A stretch of DNA of 64,000 bases, taken from contig NZ_JACAFQ010000011.1 in assembly GCF_015354575.1 (NCBI RefSeq), positions 228,740 through 292,739 of the forward strand, written 5' to 3'. The stretch is from Pseudomonas sp. UFMG81 (lineage in GTDB: Bacteria; Pseudomonadota; Gammaproteobacteria; Pseudomonadales; Pseudomonadaceae). A program made the translations under genes and the position numbers. Positions 56,990 to 64,000 of the stretch are shown in pieces; position 1 is the stretch's first letter; each line of letters starts with the position of its first letter. The notes below the pieces were generated by a model. It was not told the DNA's origin. It worked only from the letters and a program-made list of their open reading frames with translations, and searched no databases.

Positions 56990-59073
56990 AGGGGCGCTCC
57001 GTCGAGGCCGGGGGGCAGTTGCGTTTGTTCGGCGGGCTCCAGCATCACTTCCACCCCGGGCAGCAGCGCCAGGCGCAGGCCGCTCAGGGCGTGCAGCAGG
57101 TGGGTGCGGGCGTCGCCGCGTTCGTACCGTTCATCCAGGTTCAGCGCCAGGCGTGCACGCTCCATGTTGCGCAGCAACGCGGCCGGGGCGTGCAGGCGCT
57201 CGCCGGCGCGCAGGCAGGCGGCATAGTGGGCACCGACCTCCTCGATCACCGTGTGCAGGCGCTCGCGGGCCTGGGTGCCGGCGCGCGGCAGGTAGGCCAG
57301 CAGGTCGAGCAGGTTCAGGCCCACGCGCAGGTCGCGCAGGGCTACGCCGCTGTCCTGGCCGGTCTGCGACAGCCGCGGCAGGTGCTGCATCAGGCGGTCG
57401 AGCATCTGCACGCCGACCTGGCGGTGCTCGGCCAGCGTCGCCGGCTCGGTCATCTCCACGATGTCGCGCCAGGCGAAGCGGGTCATGCGCTTGGCCGCCA
57501 GCTCCACGCCGAACGGGCGCACCACGATGGTCCACAGGAAGGCGAACAGCAGGCCCACGGGGCCGGCCAGGTTGGCATTGAGGAAGGTGAAGAAGTCGGC
57601 GTCGTAGGCGCCCTGGATGCTGATGAAGGTCGAGGTGTTGACGATGGTCAGCAGGGTGCCGAGGTAGAAACGCGGCTGCACGGTCAGGGTACCGACGCAG
57701 ATGAACGGCACGGCGAAGGCCAGCACCAGCATGGCGAAGTCATGGAGGTTGGGCAGCACCAGGAACAGGTACAGGCTGGAGAAGATCACCGACATCAAGG
57801 TCCAGAAGAAGAACCGGTAGATCTGCGGCGCCGGGTCGTCCATGGCGGCGAAGAAGCTGCACGACACGGCGGCGAGGATCACCGCGCTGGCGCCGTCGTT
57901 CCAGCCAAGGCCGATCCACAGGCCGCAGGCGACGACGATGGCGGTGACGGTGGAGAACACCGAGTACAGCATCAGGCCACGGTCGAAGAACGGCGTCAGC
58001 CGGCCCAGTCGCCAGTGGCGGTAGACCGCGCGCCAGGGCTTGGCGTCGTCGCTGCGCAGGGCGTGCTGCAAGCTGCAGCAGTCCTGCCACAGGTCGGCCC
58101 ATTCGCTCAGGCGGTAGAGGGCATTGGACAGCAGCAGCTCGGCACGCTGGTCGATCGCAGCGGCGCCGGGTTGCAGGCGGTCGATCTGCTCGTGCATAGC
58201 GGTCCAGCGCGCCACCGAAGCGCTGTCGGCGGTGCCCTTGAGCCATTCGCGGGCCGCATCCAACACCGGCTGCAACTGGGCGAACTGCGCCGGCGCGCGG
58301 CCTTCCAGGGCGATCAGGGCATCGTCGAGGGCGTCGATCACCGGTAACAGGTGAATCATGCGCCCACGCAGCTCGCGGGCGTTCTTCAGGGTGTGGGGGC
58401 CGGCGCCTTCATGGCCGAGCTGGCCGATCATCAGCTCCAGCGAGTTGAAGGTGGTGACCATCGCCCCACGCATGCCGCCGACCTTGTCGGCGTCGGCCTC
58501 GCGGGCGAGGTAGGTATCGCTGTAGCGGATCGCCTCGGCGAACCAGCTGCCGGTCGCGCCGACCACCACCGGCGCCAGCCGGCGCGGCCAGAACACCGCA
58601 CCGACCACCGCCGCACAGACGATGCCCAGGCAGATCTCCTGAGCCCGGGAAGAGGCCACGTCGAACACCGCCAGGGGGTTGTCGACCACGGCCAGGGCAA
58701 TCATCGGCATGGTGTAGCCGGCCAGCATCAGCACGTAGTTGTTGGCGGTGCGCAGGTTCAGCGAGAGGAACAGCAAGGTGCCGGTCCACAGGGCCACGGC
58801 GATGCTCAGCAGCAAGGGCGACTGCACCAGCAGCGGCACGAAGAAGATCGCCGCACCCGCGCCCAGCAAGGTACCGAGGGCGCGGTACAGCGCCTTGGAG
58901 GTGGTCGGCCCGAGGAACGGGCTGGAGACGATGTACACCGTGGCCATGGCCCAGTAGGGGCGCGGTAGCTGCATCAGCAGGGCGATGTACAGGGCGATCA
59001 TGGACGCGGCAAAGGTGCGCACGCCGTAGAACCAGTCGCGGGCTGGAGGCACCGAACTGAAGAAGCCGTTCAT
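56986..59073 (-). CDS. FUSC-family inner-membrane efflux pump (AaeB-like)
   Basis: 695-residue FUSC protein: two clusters of about six transmembrane helices (residues about 18-165 and 370-520) separated by and followed by cytoplasmic helical regions. AALYIALLMQLPRPYWAMAT-type N-terminal sequence (IALYIALLMQLPRPYWAMAT) and GTLLGAGAAIFFVPLLVQSP are typical. AaeB exports hydroxylated aromatic acids; the substrate here is unknown. Its ATG overlaps the marR stop. Confidence 0.92.
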   Translation of the reverse strand: MNGFFSSVPPARDWFYGVRTFAASMIALYIALLMQLPRPYWAMATVYIVSSPFLGPTTSKALYRALGTLLGAGAAIFFVPLLVQSPLLLSIAVALWTGTLLFLSLNLRTANNYVLMLAGYTMPMIALAVVDNPLAVFDVASSRAQEICLGIVCAAVVGAVFWPRRLAPVVVGATGSWFAEAIRYSDTYLAREADADKVGGMRGAMVTTFNSLELMIGQLGHEGAGPHTLKNARELRGRMIHLLPVIDALDDALIALEGRAPAQFAQLQPVLDAAREWLKGTADSASVARWTAMHEQIDRLQPGAAAIDQRAELLLSNALYRLSEWADLWQDCCSLQHALRSDDAKPWRAVYRHWRLGRLTPFFDRGLMLYSVFSTVTAIVVACGLWIGLGWNDGASAVILAAVSCSFFAAMDDPAPQIYRFFFWTLMSVIFSSLYLFLVLPNLHDFAMLVLAFAVPFICVGTLTVQPRFYLGTLLTIVNTSTFISIQGAYDADFFTFLNANLAGPVGLLFAFLWTIVVRPFGVELAAKRMTRFAWRDIVEMTEPATLAEHRQVGVQMLDRLMQHLPRLSQTGQDSGVALRDLRVGLNLLDLLAYLPRAGTQARERLHTVIEEVGAHYAACLRAGERLHAPAALLRNMERARLALNLDERYERGDARTHLLHALSGLRLALLPGVEVMLEPAEQTQLPPGLDGAPL

Positions 59074-59528
59074 GGGGTGGCGCCCGCCTCTTCGAAGGCG
59101 CGGATCACCCGCAGGGTGGCCTCCAGGTCGGCGGGGTCGATGCCGTGCAGCACCTCGCGGCGCAGGCGCACCAGCTCGCCTTCGATGGACTCGGCCAGCA
59201 CACGGCCTTTGGCGGTCAGGCTCAAAGCCTTGGCGCGGCGGTCCAGCGGGTCTTCACTGCGGCAGACCAGGCCGGCCTTGCACAGCTGGTCGAGCAGGCG
59301 CACCAGCGACGGGCTTTCCAACCCGGCAGCCTGGGCCACCGCCACCTGGTGCACGCCATCGCCCAGGCGCACGATCATCAGCAATGGCACGGCGCAGGCC
59401 TCGGAAATGCCGTAGCCGGTCAGCGCGCCCTGGCACAGGCGGCGCCAGTGCCGGGCGGCAACGACCATGCCGCTGCTGATTTTCATGTGCAGTGCGTCGA
59501 GGGACATAGGAGAACCGAGGATATTCAT
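59070..59528 (-). CDS. MarR-family transcriptional regulator
   Basis: 152-residue winged-helix repressor. Recognition region VAQAAGLESPSLVRLLDQLC and wing DPLDRRAKALSLTAKGRVLA are typical of MarR/SlyA. First gene of the efflux operon, overlapping the pump gene by 4 bp, so repressor and pump are co-expressed. The ATG at 59528 (MNILGSPMSL) lies inside a dyad; MSLDALHMKI seven codons in is an alternative start. Confidence 0.9.
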   Translation of the reverse strand: MNILGSPMSLDALHMKISSGMVVAARHWRRLCQGALTGYGISEACAVPLLMIVRLGDGVHQVAVAQAAGLESPSLVRLLDQLCKAGLVCRSEDPLDRRAKALSLTAKGRVLAESIEGELVRLRREVLHGIDPADLEATLRVIRAFEEAGATP

Positions 59529-59542
59529 AGTTTGCTAACTAT
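59527..59542 (-). promoter_or_regulatory. Candidate MarR operator over the marR start
   Basis: ATAGTT-TGCT-AACTAT, a perfect 6-bp dyad with a 4-bp spacer that includes the first base of the marR start codon, in AT-rich sequence with TATATT-like -10 candidates just upstream. Size fits a MarR dimer site; autoregulation is inferred. Confidence 0.5.
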
Positions 59543-59869
59543 CAATATACGCCCTGCCCTCCCCCTGTCGTCAACCGGGGGTGACGGAGGGAGCAGATGA
59601 AAGGTTGTTCATGAAGCCTGCACGGCCTGTTGCGGCCCTATCGCCGGCAAGCCCCACCTCAAGGCTTGCATTCTCCTGTAGGAGCGGCCTTGTGTCGCGA
59701 AAGGGCCGCAGAGCGGCCACGGCGATCTTGGGTGTACTCGAGACCTTGGGGGCGCTGCGCACCCCGTTCGCGACACAAGGCCGCTCCTACAAAATCCTGC
59801 GCAAGACAGTTGCGCACACAGAGAGCAATGGTCTTACGCCGCTGCTACAGCGCATACCCAAAGGGTGGC
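59529..59869. other. marR-Sel1 intergenic region
   Basis: 341 bp: the marR control region (about 59529-59575), then REP material (59678-59790 plus a partial CGCCGGCAAGCC near 59642). No gene is seen. Confidence 0.65.
59678..59790. repeat. Paired inverted REP elements
   Basis: GTAGGAGCGGCCTTGTGTCG and its inverse at the ends of a 113-bp unit. Confidence 0.85.
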
Positions 59870-60682
59870 TCAAGGCAGGATCTGGTCTTCCAGCTTCATG
59901 GTCAGCGCCAGCGTGCTACCCAGTTTGATCGCCTGGTCGCGCCAGGTCTGGTAGTGCCCTCCATCGCGGCGGCTGTAGTACACCGCCAGCTCTTCGGCGG
60001 CCTGCATCACCCCGGTCGCCGCCGCCAGCTCCAGCCAGTACAACGCCGCCTTGGTGTCGGCCGCCACGTACAGGCCATGGAGCAACCGGTAACCCACCTC
60101 GAAGCGGCAACGCGCCTCGCCCCGCTGGGCGCCGCGCTGGAACCACTGGTACGCCGCCTGTGGGTCGACCTGCCACACCTGCTCGCCCTCGCAGACCTCC
60201 TCTTCGTAGAGATCGCCCAGCGCCGCGGCGGCATGCAGCATGCCGCGCTCGAAGGCGTGGCGGTAATACTCGGCCGCATTGGCGTAGGAGATCGCCACCC
60301 CCTTGCCGAAGTATTGCTGCTGGCCCAGGTTGAACCAGGCTGCGGCATTGCCCTGCAGGGCCGCCATGCGCAGCAGGTGCCCGGCCAGCGAGGTGTCGGC
60401 GCGCCAATATTTGCCGTTGAGCCAGATCCAGCCCAGGTCGTTGAGCGCGGCCACATTGCCCCGCAGGGCCTGCTGGCACAGGTCGCGGTACACCACCTGC
60501 AGGTCGACCGCTTCGTCGAGGCGCTCGACCAGGCCGAAGCGCTCGCCGGCCAGCGCCTGCTGGCTGGGCATGCCGACCCCGGCGAACAGCCGCTGGCGCA
60601 GGCCGGGGCGCGCCGGCACCGGGACGATCCGCTCGGGTAGAAGGCGCGCGAGCAGCGAATGGATATTGCTGGCAGCAGACAT
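59870..60682 (-). CDS. Sel1-repeat protein
   Basis: 270-residue alpha-solenoid protein with about four Sel1-like repeats (NVAALNDLGWIWLNGKYWRA, NAAAWFNLGQQQYFGKGV, MLHAAAALGDLYEEEV, EARCRFEVGYRLLHGLYVAA). No signal peptide, so cytoplasmic; such proteins act as protein-interaction scaffolds. Of three nearby ATGs, the one at 60682 (MSAASNIHSLL) has GAGG at 6-7 bases. Divergent from the HTH regulator. Confidence 0.83.
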   Translation of the reverse strand: MSAASNIHSLLARLLPERIVPVPARPGLRQRLFAGVGMPSQQALAGERFGLVERLDEAVDLQVVYRDLCQQALRGNVAALNDLGWIWLNGKYWRADTSLAGHLLRMAALQGNAAAWFNLGQQQYFGKGVAISYANAAEYYRHAFERGMLHAAAALGDLYEEEVCEGEQVWQVDPQAAYQWFQRGAQRGEARCRFEVGYRLLHGLYVAADTKAALYWLELAAATGVMQAAEELAVYYSRRDGGHYQTWRDQAIKLGSTLALTMKLEDQILP

Positions 60683-60890
60683 GTTCATCCTCATTGAACG
60701 ACCCACAGCCCGGACCTCGGCTGCGATGAGGCGTGATTCTGCGTGACGACACGACAAAACCTGTCGCGAACGATCCAATCCCAGGCAACCATTTGGCGCT
60801 TACTTGATCTGAGCAGGCTGTGGCCAATTGCCATGACCCGCCCCGTGCCGCCATGCTATGCCGGCAAGCCTAGTACAAGGACGTTTCCAG

Positions 60891-61448
60891 TTGCCGTTCG
60901 CCACCACCCGCGCCACCCTCAGCCGCCAATGGGCACTCCTGCGCCAGTTGCCCAGCCGCTCCCCCGGCATCACCAGTGCCGAACTGGTGTGGCGCCTGCG
61001 CGACGTGGGCTTCAGCGTCAGCAAACGCACGGTCGAACGCGACCTCAACGAGCTGTCGCTGATTTTTCCACTTGAGCGCAACGACAAGAGCATCCCGTTC
61101 GGCTGGCACTGGTCGGCCAATGCCGGGAGCGAACTGCGGGGGAATTTCGACCTGCAGGGGTACCTGCGTGGCGATACCTTGCAGGCTGGCCACGAGGACG
61201 GCATCGAGTTGCAGGCGTGGGTCAGCGACCTGCTGGCGCGGCGCCTGCGCGAGGCGCCGTTGACCGGGGACATGCAACTGACCGCGTTGGAGCAGGGGCA
61301 TCGGCTGCGTGCCACGGTGGCCGATGGTTGGCCGTTGCGTTGGTGGTTGCTGAGCCAGGGCGAGGGTTTGGTGGTGGAAGGGCCAGCGGCATTGCGCGCG
61401 GAGATCGCGCGCACGCTCACCAGCGCAGCGGCGCATTACCGCGACTGA
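60891..61448 (+). CDS. Short HTH regulator resembling WYL/YafY proteins
   Basis: About 185 residues. N-terminal winged HTH of the DeoR/YafY type (ATLSRQWALLRQLPSRSPGI, VSKRTVERDLNELSLIFPLE), then a C-terminal segment resembling the WCX extension of WYL regulators (TALEQGHRLRATVADGWPLR, WWLLSQGEGLVVEGPAALRA). The central WYL domain of typical 300-residue relatives is not seen. Start chosen is TTG at 60891 with AAGGA upstream; ATG at 60858 lacks a ribosome site. Target unknown. Confidence 0.72.
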   Translation: MPFATTRATLSRQWALLRQLPSRSPGITSAELVWRLRDVGFSVSKRTVERDLNELSLIFPLERNDKSIPFGWHWSANAGSELRGNFDLQGYLRGDTLQAGHEDGIELQAWVSDLLARRLREAPLTGDMQLTALEQGHRLRATVADGWPLRWWLLSQGEGLVVEGPAALRAEIARTLTSAAAHYRD

Positions 61449-61482
61449 CTCACCGGCTCCCGCCCCAAGGCCTGCACCTCCC

Positions 61483-61615
61483 CTGTAGGAGCGGCCTTGC
61501 CGGGGCGCCGGACCGGCCGGAAAGGGCCGCAAAGCGGCCCCCGACGACCTTGAGGTGCAATCGAGGTCCTGGGGGCGCTGCGCACCCCATTCGCGACACA
61601 AGGCCGCTCCTACAG
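61483..61615. repeat. Hybrid REP pair
   Basis: Left arm is of the long type shared with 16905-17049 (CCTTGCCGGGGCGCCGGACC), right arm is of the TCGCGACACAAGGCCGCTCC type; the outer 16 bp or so pair perfectly. Confidence 0.8.
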
Positions 61616-61643
61616 GTGGGCGGCGATGAGGCCGCTACTGGCG

Positions 61644-62930
61644 CTAAAGGACTACCCGCAGACACTGCCCCGCGTGATACAGCGAGAACCCCGACTCATA
61701 GAACGCCGTGCGCAACGACGGCGCACTCACCGGTTTCATCGGCGAGAACGGAATCGGCAGGCTGTGCGGGTCATCCTTGAGCAGGAACTCGGCAAACGCC
61801 CGGCCGATCACCGTGCCGGTGGTGTTGCCCCGGCCGTTGTAGCCGGTCACCGCCACCAGCCCCGGCGCCGGTTCGAACAGGCGCATCAGGTGGTCGGGGG
61901 TGAAATCGATGCAGCCGGTCCAGTGCATCTCCCACTCGACCTTGCCCAGCTCCGGGTAGTAGTGGCTCTGGATACGGTCGGCCCAACTGCGCACGAACCA
62001 TGACGGCTTGTTGTCGACCCGGCCGAGGCTGCCAAGCAACAGGCGGCCCTGGTCGTCGCGGCGGATGCTGCTGAGCACGGTGCGGGTGTCCCACGAGCCC
62101 TGGCCATGGGGCAGGACCTTGTCGGCGGCAGCGCCGTGCAGTGGCTTGGAGGCTACCTGGTAGTAGTAGCCACGGAAGAAGTGCTTCTGCAGGTTGCTCC
62201 AGTCGCCCTCGGTGTAGGCGCCGGTGGAAATCACCACCTTGTCGGCGCGCACCGCGCCACGTGCGGTCTTCACCCGCCAAGCGTCGCCGTCACGCTCCAG
62301 GCCTTCGACCGAGGACTGCTGGAACAGCTTGCCACCCAGCCGCGTCACGGCGGCGGCCAGGCCTTGGGTGTAACCCATGGGGTTGATGGTGCCGGCGCGG
62401 CGGTCGAGCAGCGCGGCGGAAATCTTGTCGGTACCGCAGTATTCCTGGCACTGCGCGCCGGTTAGCAGCTCGACGTCGGCGCCGCGACGGGTCCATTGCT
62501 GGTGGCGGGCTTCCAGGTCGGCGATGCCGGTGGCGTTGTGCGCCATGTGCAGGGTGCCTTTGTGCTGGGCCTGGCAGTCGATGCCCAGGCGCTGGATCAT
62601 GGCGAACACTTCGCCCGGGGCTTCGCCCAGCACCTTGTTCAGACGGCTGCCCTGCTGCTGGCCGAGGGTGGCCTCGACGTCGTCGGGGCGGATCCAGGTG
62701 CCGGCGTTGACCAGGCCGACATTACGCCCGGAGCCGCCGTGGCCGATCTTCCAGGCCTCCAGCAGGATCACCGACTTGCCCTGCTCCAGCAGGTGGATCG
62801 CCGCGGACAGCCCGGTGATGCCGCCGCCGATCACGCAGACATCGGCCTTGTGCTCACCGGCCAGGGCCTGGGCGGCGACGGTCGGCCGGGTGACGTGTTC
62901 CCACAGACATTCTTGACGCAGTTCGGACAT
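61644..62930 (-). CDS. amaA: L-pipecolate oxidase AmaA (FAD-dependent)
   Basis: 428-residue DAO-family flavoprotein. FAD-binding ADVCVIGGGITGLSAAIHLL, LLEAWKIGHGGSGRNVGLVN and a C-terminal VAVTGYNGRGNTTGTVIGRA are clear. It resembles PuuB-type gamma-glutamylputrescine oxidases, but adjacency to an ALDH7-type gene matches the P. putida amaAB pair, where AmaA oxidises L-pipecolate to piperideine-6-carboxylate in D-lysine breakdown. Same strand as amaB, 165 bp downstream of it, with a REP pair between. Confidence 0.83.
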   Translation of the reverse strand: MSELRQECLWEHVTRPTVAAQALAGEHKADVCVIGGGITGLSAAIHLLEQGKSVILLEAWKIGHGGSGRNVGLVNAGTWIRPDDVEATLGQQQGSRLNKVLGEAPGEVFAMIQRLGIDCQAQHKGTLHMAHNATGIADLEARHQQWTRRGADVELLTGAQCQEYCGTDKISAALLDRRAGTINPMGYTQGLAAAVTRLGGKLFQQSSVEGLERDGDAWRVKTARGAVRADKVVISTGAYTEGDWSNLQKHFFRGYYYQVASKPLHGAAADKVLPHGQGSWDTRTVLSSIRRDDQGRLLLGSLGRVDNKPSWFVRSWADRIQSHYYPELGKVEWEMHWTGCIDFTPDHLMRLFEPAPGLVAVTGYNGRGNTTGTVIGRAFAEFLLKDDPHSLPIPFSPMKPVSAPSLRTAFYESGFSLYHAGQCLRVVL

Positions 62931-62977
62931 GGCCCGGCTCCAGCGATTGTTCTTGTTGGGGCTGCTGTGCAGCCCAA

Positions 62978-63058
62978 TTCGCGGGCAAGCCCGCTCCCAC
63001 AGGTACAGCGCTGACTTGAGACTTTGCGCAATCCTGTGGGAGCGGGCTTGCCCGCGAA
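62978..63058. repeat. Inverted REP pair between amaB and amaA
   Basis: TTCGCGGGCAAGCCCGCTCC and its inverse GGAGCGGGCTTGCCCGCGAA, 81 bp overall. Confidence 0.85.
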
Positions 63059-63095
63059 CCGGGGGCTTGCCCCCCGGCCATGCAGCCTCATTCCA

Positions 63096-64000
63096 TCAAT
63101 CGAACACGATGCCCTGCGCCAGCGGCAACTCACGCGAGTAGTTCACGGTATTGGTCTGCCGACGCATGTAGCCCTTCCAGGCATCCGACCCGGACTCACG
63201 GCCACCGCCGGTCTCTTTCTCGCCCCCAAACGCGCCACCGATCTCCGCACCACTGGTACCGATGTTGACGTTGGCGATACCACAGTCGCTGCCCGAGGCG
63301 CTCTGGAAGCGCTCGGCCTCGCGAATGTCGGTGGTGAAGATGCACGACGACAGGCCCTGTGGCACTTCGTTGTTCAGGCGCAGGGCCTCTTCGAAATCGT
63401 CGTAGGCCAGCACGTAGAGGATCGGCGCGAAGGTTTCGTGGCGGACCACGTCGCTCTGGGCCAGCATCTCGGCGATGGCTGGGGTCACGTAGTAGGCGTT
63501 CGGGTATTGCTCGGCCAGCTGACGCTCGCCACCAAAGACTTGGCCACCTTCGTCACGGGCCTTGGCCAGCGCGCCCTGCATGGCGTCGAACGACAGCTTG
63601 TCGATCAGCGGGCCGACCAGGTTGTCCTTGCGTGGGTCGCCGATACGCACCTTGGCGTAGGCGGCCTTGACCCGGGCCACCACCTCGTCCTTGATCGAAC
63701 GGTGCACGATCAGGCGGCGCAGGGTGGTGCAACGCTGGCCGGCGGTGCCGACGGCGGAGAACAGGATGCCGCGCACGGCCAGGTCCAGGTCCGCGCTCGG
63801 CGCCAGGATCATGGCGTTGTTGCCGCCCAGTTCGAGGATGCTGCGGCCGAAGCGAGCGGCCACCCGTGGGCCCACTTCACGGCCCATGCGGGTGCTGCCG
63901 GTGGCGCTGACCAGCGGCACGCGCGGGTCGTCGACCAGGGCTTCACCGGCCTCACGGCCACCAATCACCAGCTGGCTCAGGCCGGCCGGCGCGTCGCCGA
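63096..64000 (-). CDS. amaB: Piperideine-6-carboxylate dehydrogenase AmaB (ALDH7 family, partial)
   Basis: C-terminal 301 residues of an aldehyde dehydrogenase; the 5' end lies beyond the right edge. It has the catalytic Glu segment [14 protein letters not shown], the nucleophile [29 protein letters not shown] and the ALDH7 ending [20 protein letters not shown]. AmaB converts L-piperideine-6-carboxylate (alpha-aminoadipate semialdehyde) to 2-aminoadipate. Upstream of amaA on the same strand. Confidence 0.88.
   Translation of the reverse strand, partial: GDAPAGLSQLVIGGREAGEALVDDPRVPLVSATGSTRMGREVGPRVAARFGRSILELGGNNAMILAPSADLDLAVRGILFSAVGTAGQRCTTLRRLIVHRSIKDEVVARVKAAYAKVRIGDPRKDNLVGPLIDKLSFDAMQGALAKARDEGGQVFGGERQLAEQYPNAYYVTPAIAEMLAQSDVVRHETFAPILYVLAYDDFEEALRLNNEVPQGLSSCIFTTDIREAERFQSASGSDCGIANVNIGTSGAEIGGAFGGEKETGGGRESGSDAWKGYMRRQTNTVNYSRELPLAQGIVFD

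Overview
The window is chromosomal DNA of a fluorescent pseudomonad, most likely of the Pseudomonas putida group. The evidence is high GC coding sequence, the gene order gcvT-gcvH-gcvP / iron ABC / ubiI-ubiH-pepP-ygfB / zapA-6S RNA-fau / ubiD / rho / trxA / ppx-ppk-hemB that I recall as conserved in Pseudomonas, the spu polyamine cluster, the amaA-amaB lysine/pipecolate pair, and many Pseudomonas-type REP palindromes between genes. No tRNA, rRNA, CRISPR, prophage or integrated island is visible. This is mostly core genome, with a more accessory stretch from about 44.5 kb to 61.6 kb. All family assignments come from reading the translated sequence and from memory of family features; nothing was searched.

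Region by region. 1-10.3 kb: polyamine uptake and catabolism. spuB, spuC, two binding proteins (spuD, spuE), an ATPase and two permeases lie on the minus strand, with the glutamine-synthetase-like spuI divergent. Imported putrescine/spermidine would be gamma-glutamylated (SpuI/SpuB) or transaminated (SpuC). 10.4-13.0 kb: argA and argE of arginine biosynthesis. 13.2-16.9 kb: a CYTH-CHAD protein, an orphan GspE-type ATPase and a DUF2388 exported protein. 17.0-21.8 kb: glycine cleavage system gcvT-H-P. 21.9-24.6 kb: ferric-iron ABC transporter (binding protein and permease, no ATPase). 24.8-29.6 kb: ubiquinone hydroxylases ubiH and ubiI with pepP, ygfB and a hotdog protein inserted between the two hydroxylases. 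29.8-31.2 kb: zapB-like, zapA, 6S RNA and 5-formyl-THF cyclo-ligase on the plus strand.

31.2-37.1 kb: small membrane protein, EVE-domain protein, FliL-like protein, quinone oxidoreductase, ChaC, a [2Fe-2S] flavin-type reductase and ubiD. 37.2-44.5 kb: rho, trxA, and polyphosphate metabolism (ppx and ppk convergent) with hemB upstream of ppk; a Pho-box-like site lies between trxA and ppx. 44.6-49.8 kb: DedA and a sterol-desaturase-family protein whose 3' ends overlap antisense, elbB, yaiI, and a cytochrome c-FTR1 iron permease fusion. 50.1-53.2 kb: a tightly packed four-gene operon of exported proteins (COG3014-type lipoprotein, YcfL-like, LpoB-like, second LpoB/CsgG-like). 53.2-54.5 kb: a REP-associated tyrosine transposase surrounded by matching REPs. 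54.5-59.5 kb: a MarR-controlled tripartite efflux operon whose five genes all overlap by 4 bp. 59.9-61.4 kb: a Sel1-repeat protein and a short HTH regulator. 61.6-64.0 kb: amaA and amaB (cut by the window edge).

The most interesting items are the uncharacterised exported operon at 50.1-53.2 kb, the transposase/REP cluster with a 72-bp near-perfect inverted repeat, an AT-rich promoter-like island at 34.5 kb framed by a dyad and ending in a terminator-like hairpin, and several regulatory dyads (spuI-spuB, marR, ppx, iron transporter). No clearly novel multi-gene defence or biosynthetic system is visible.
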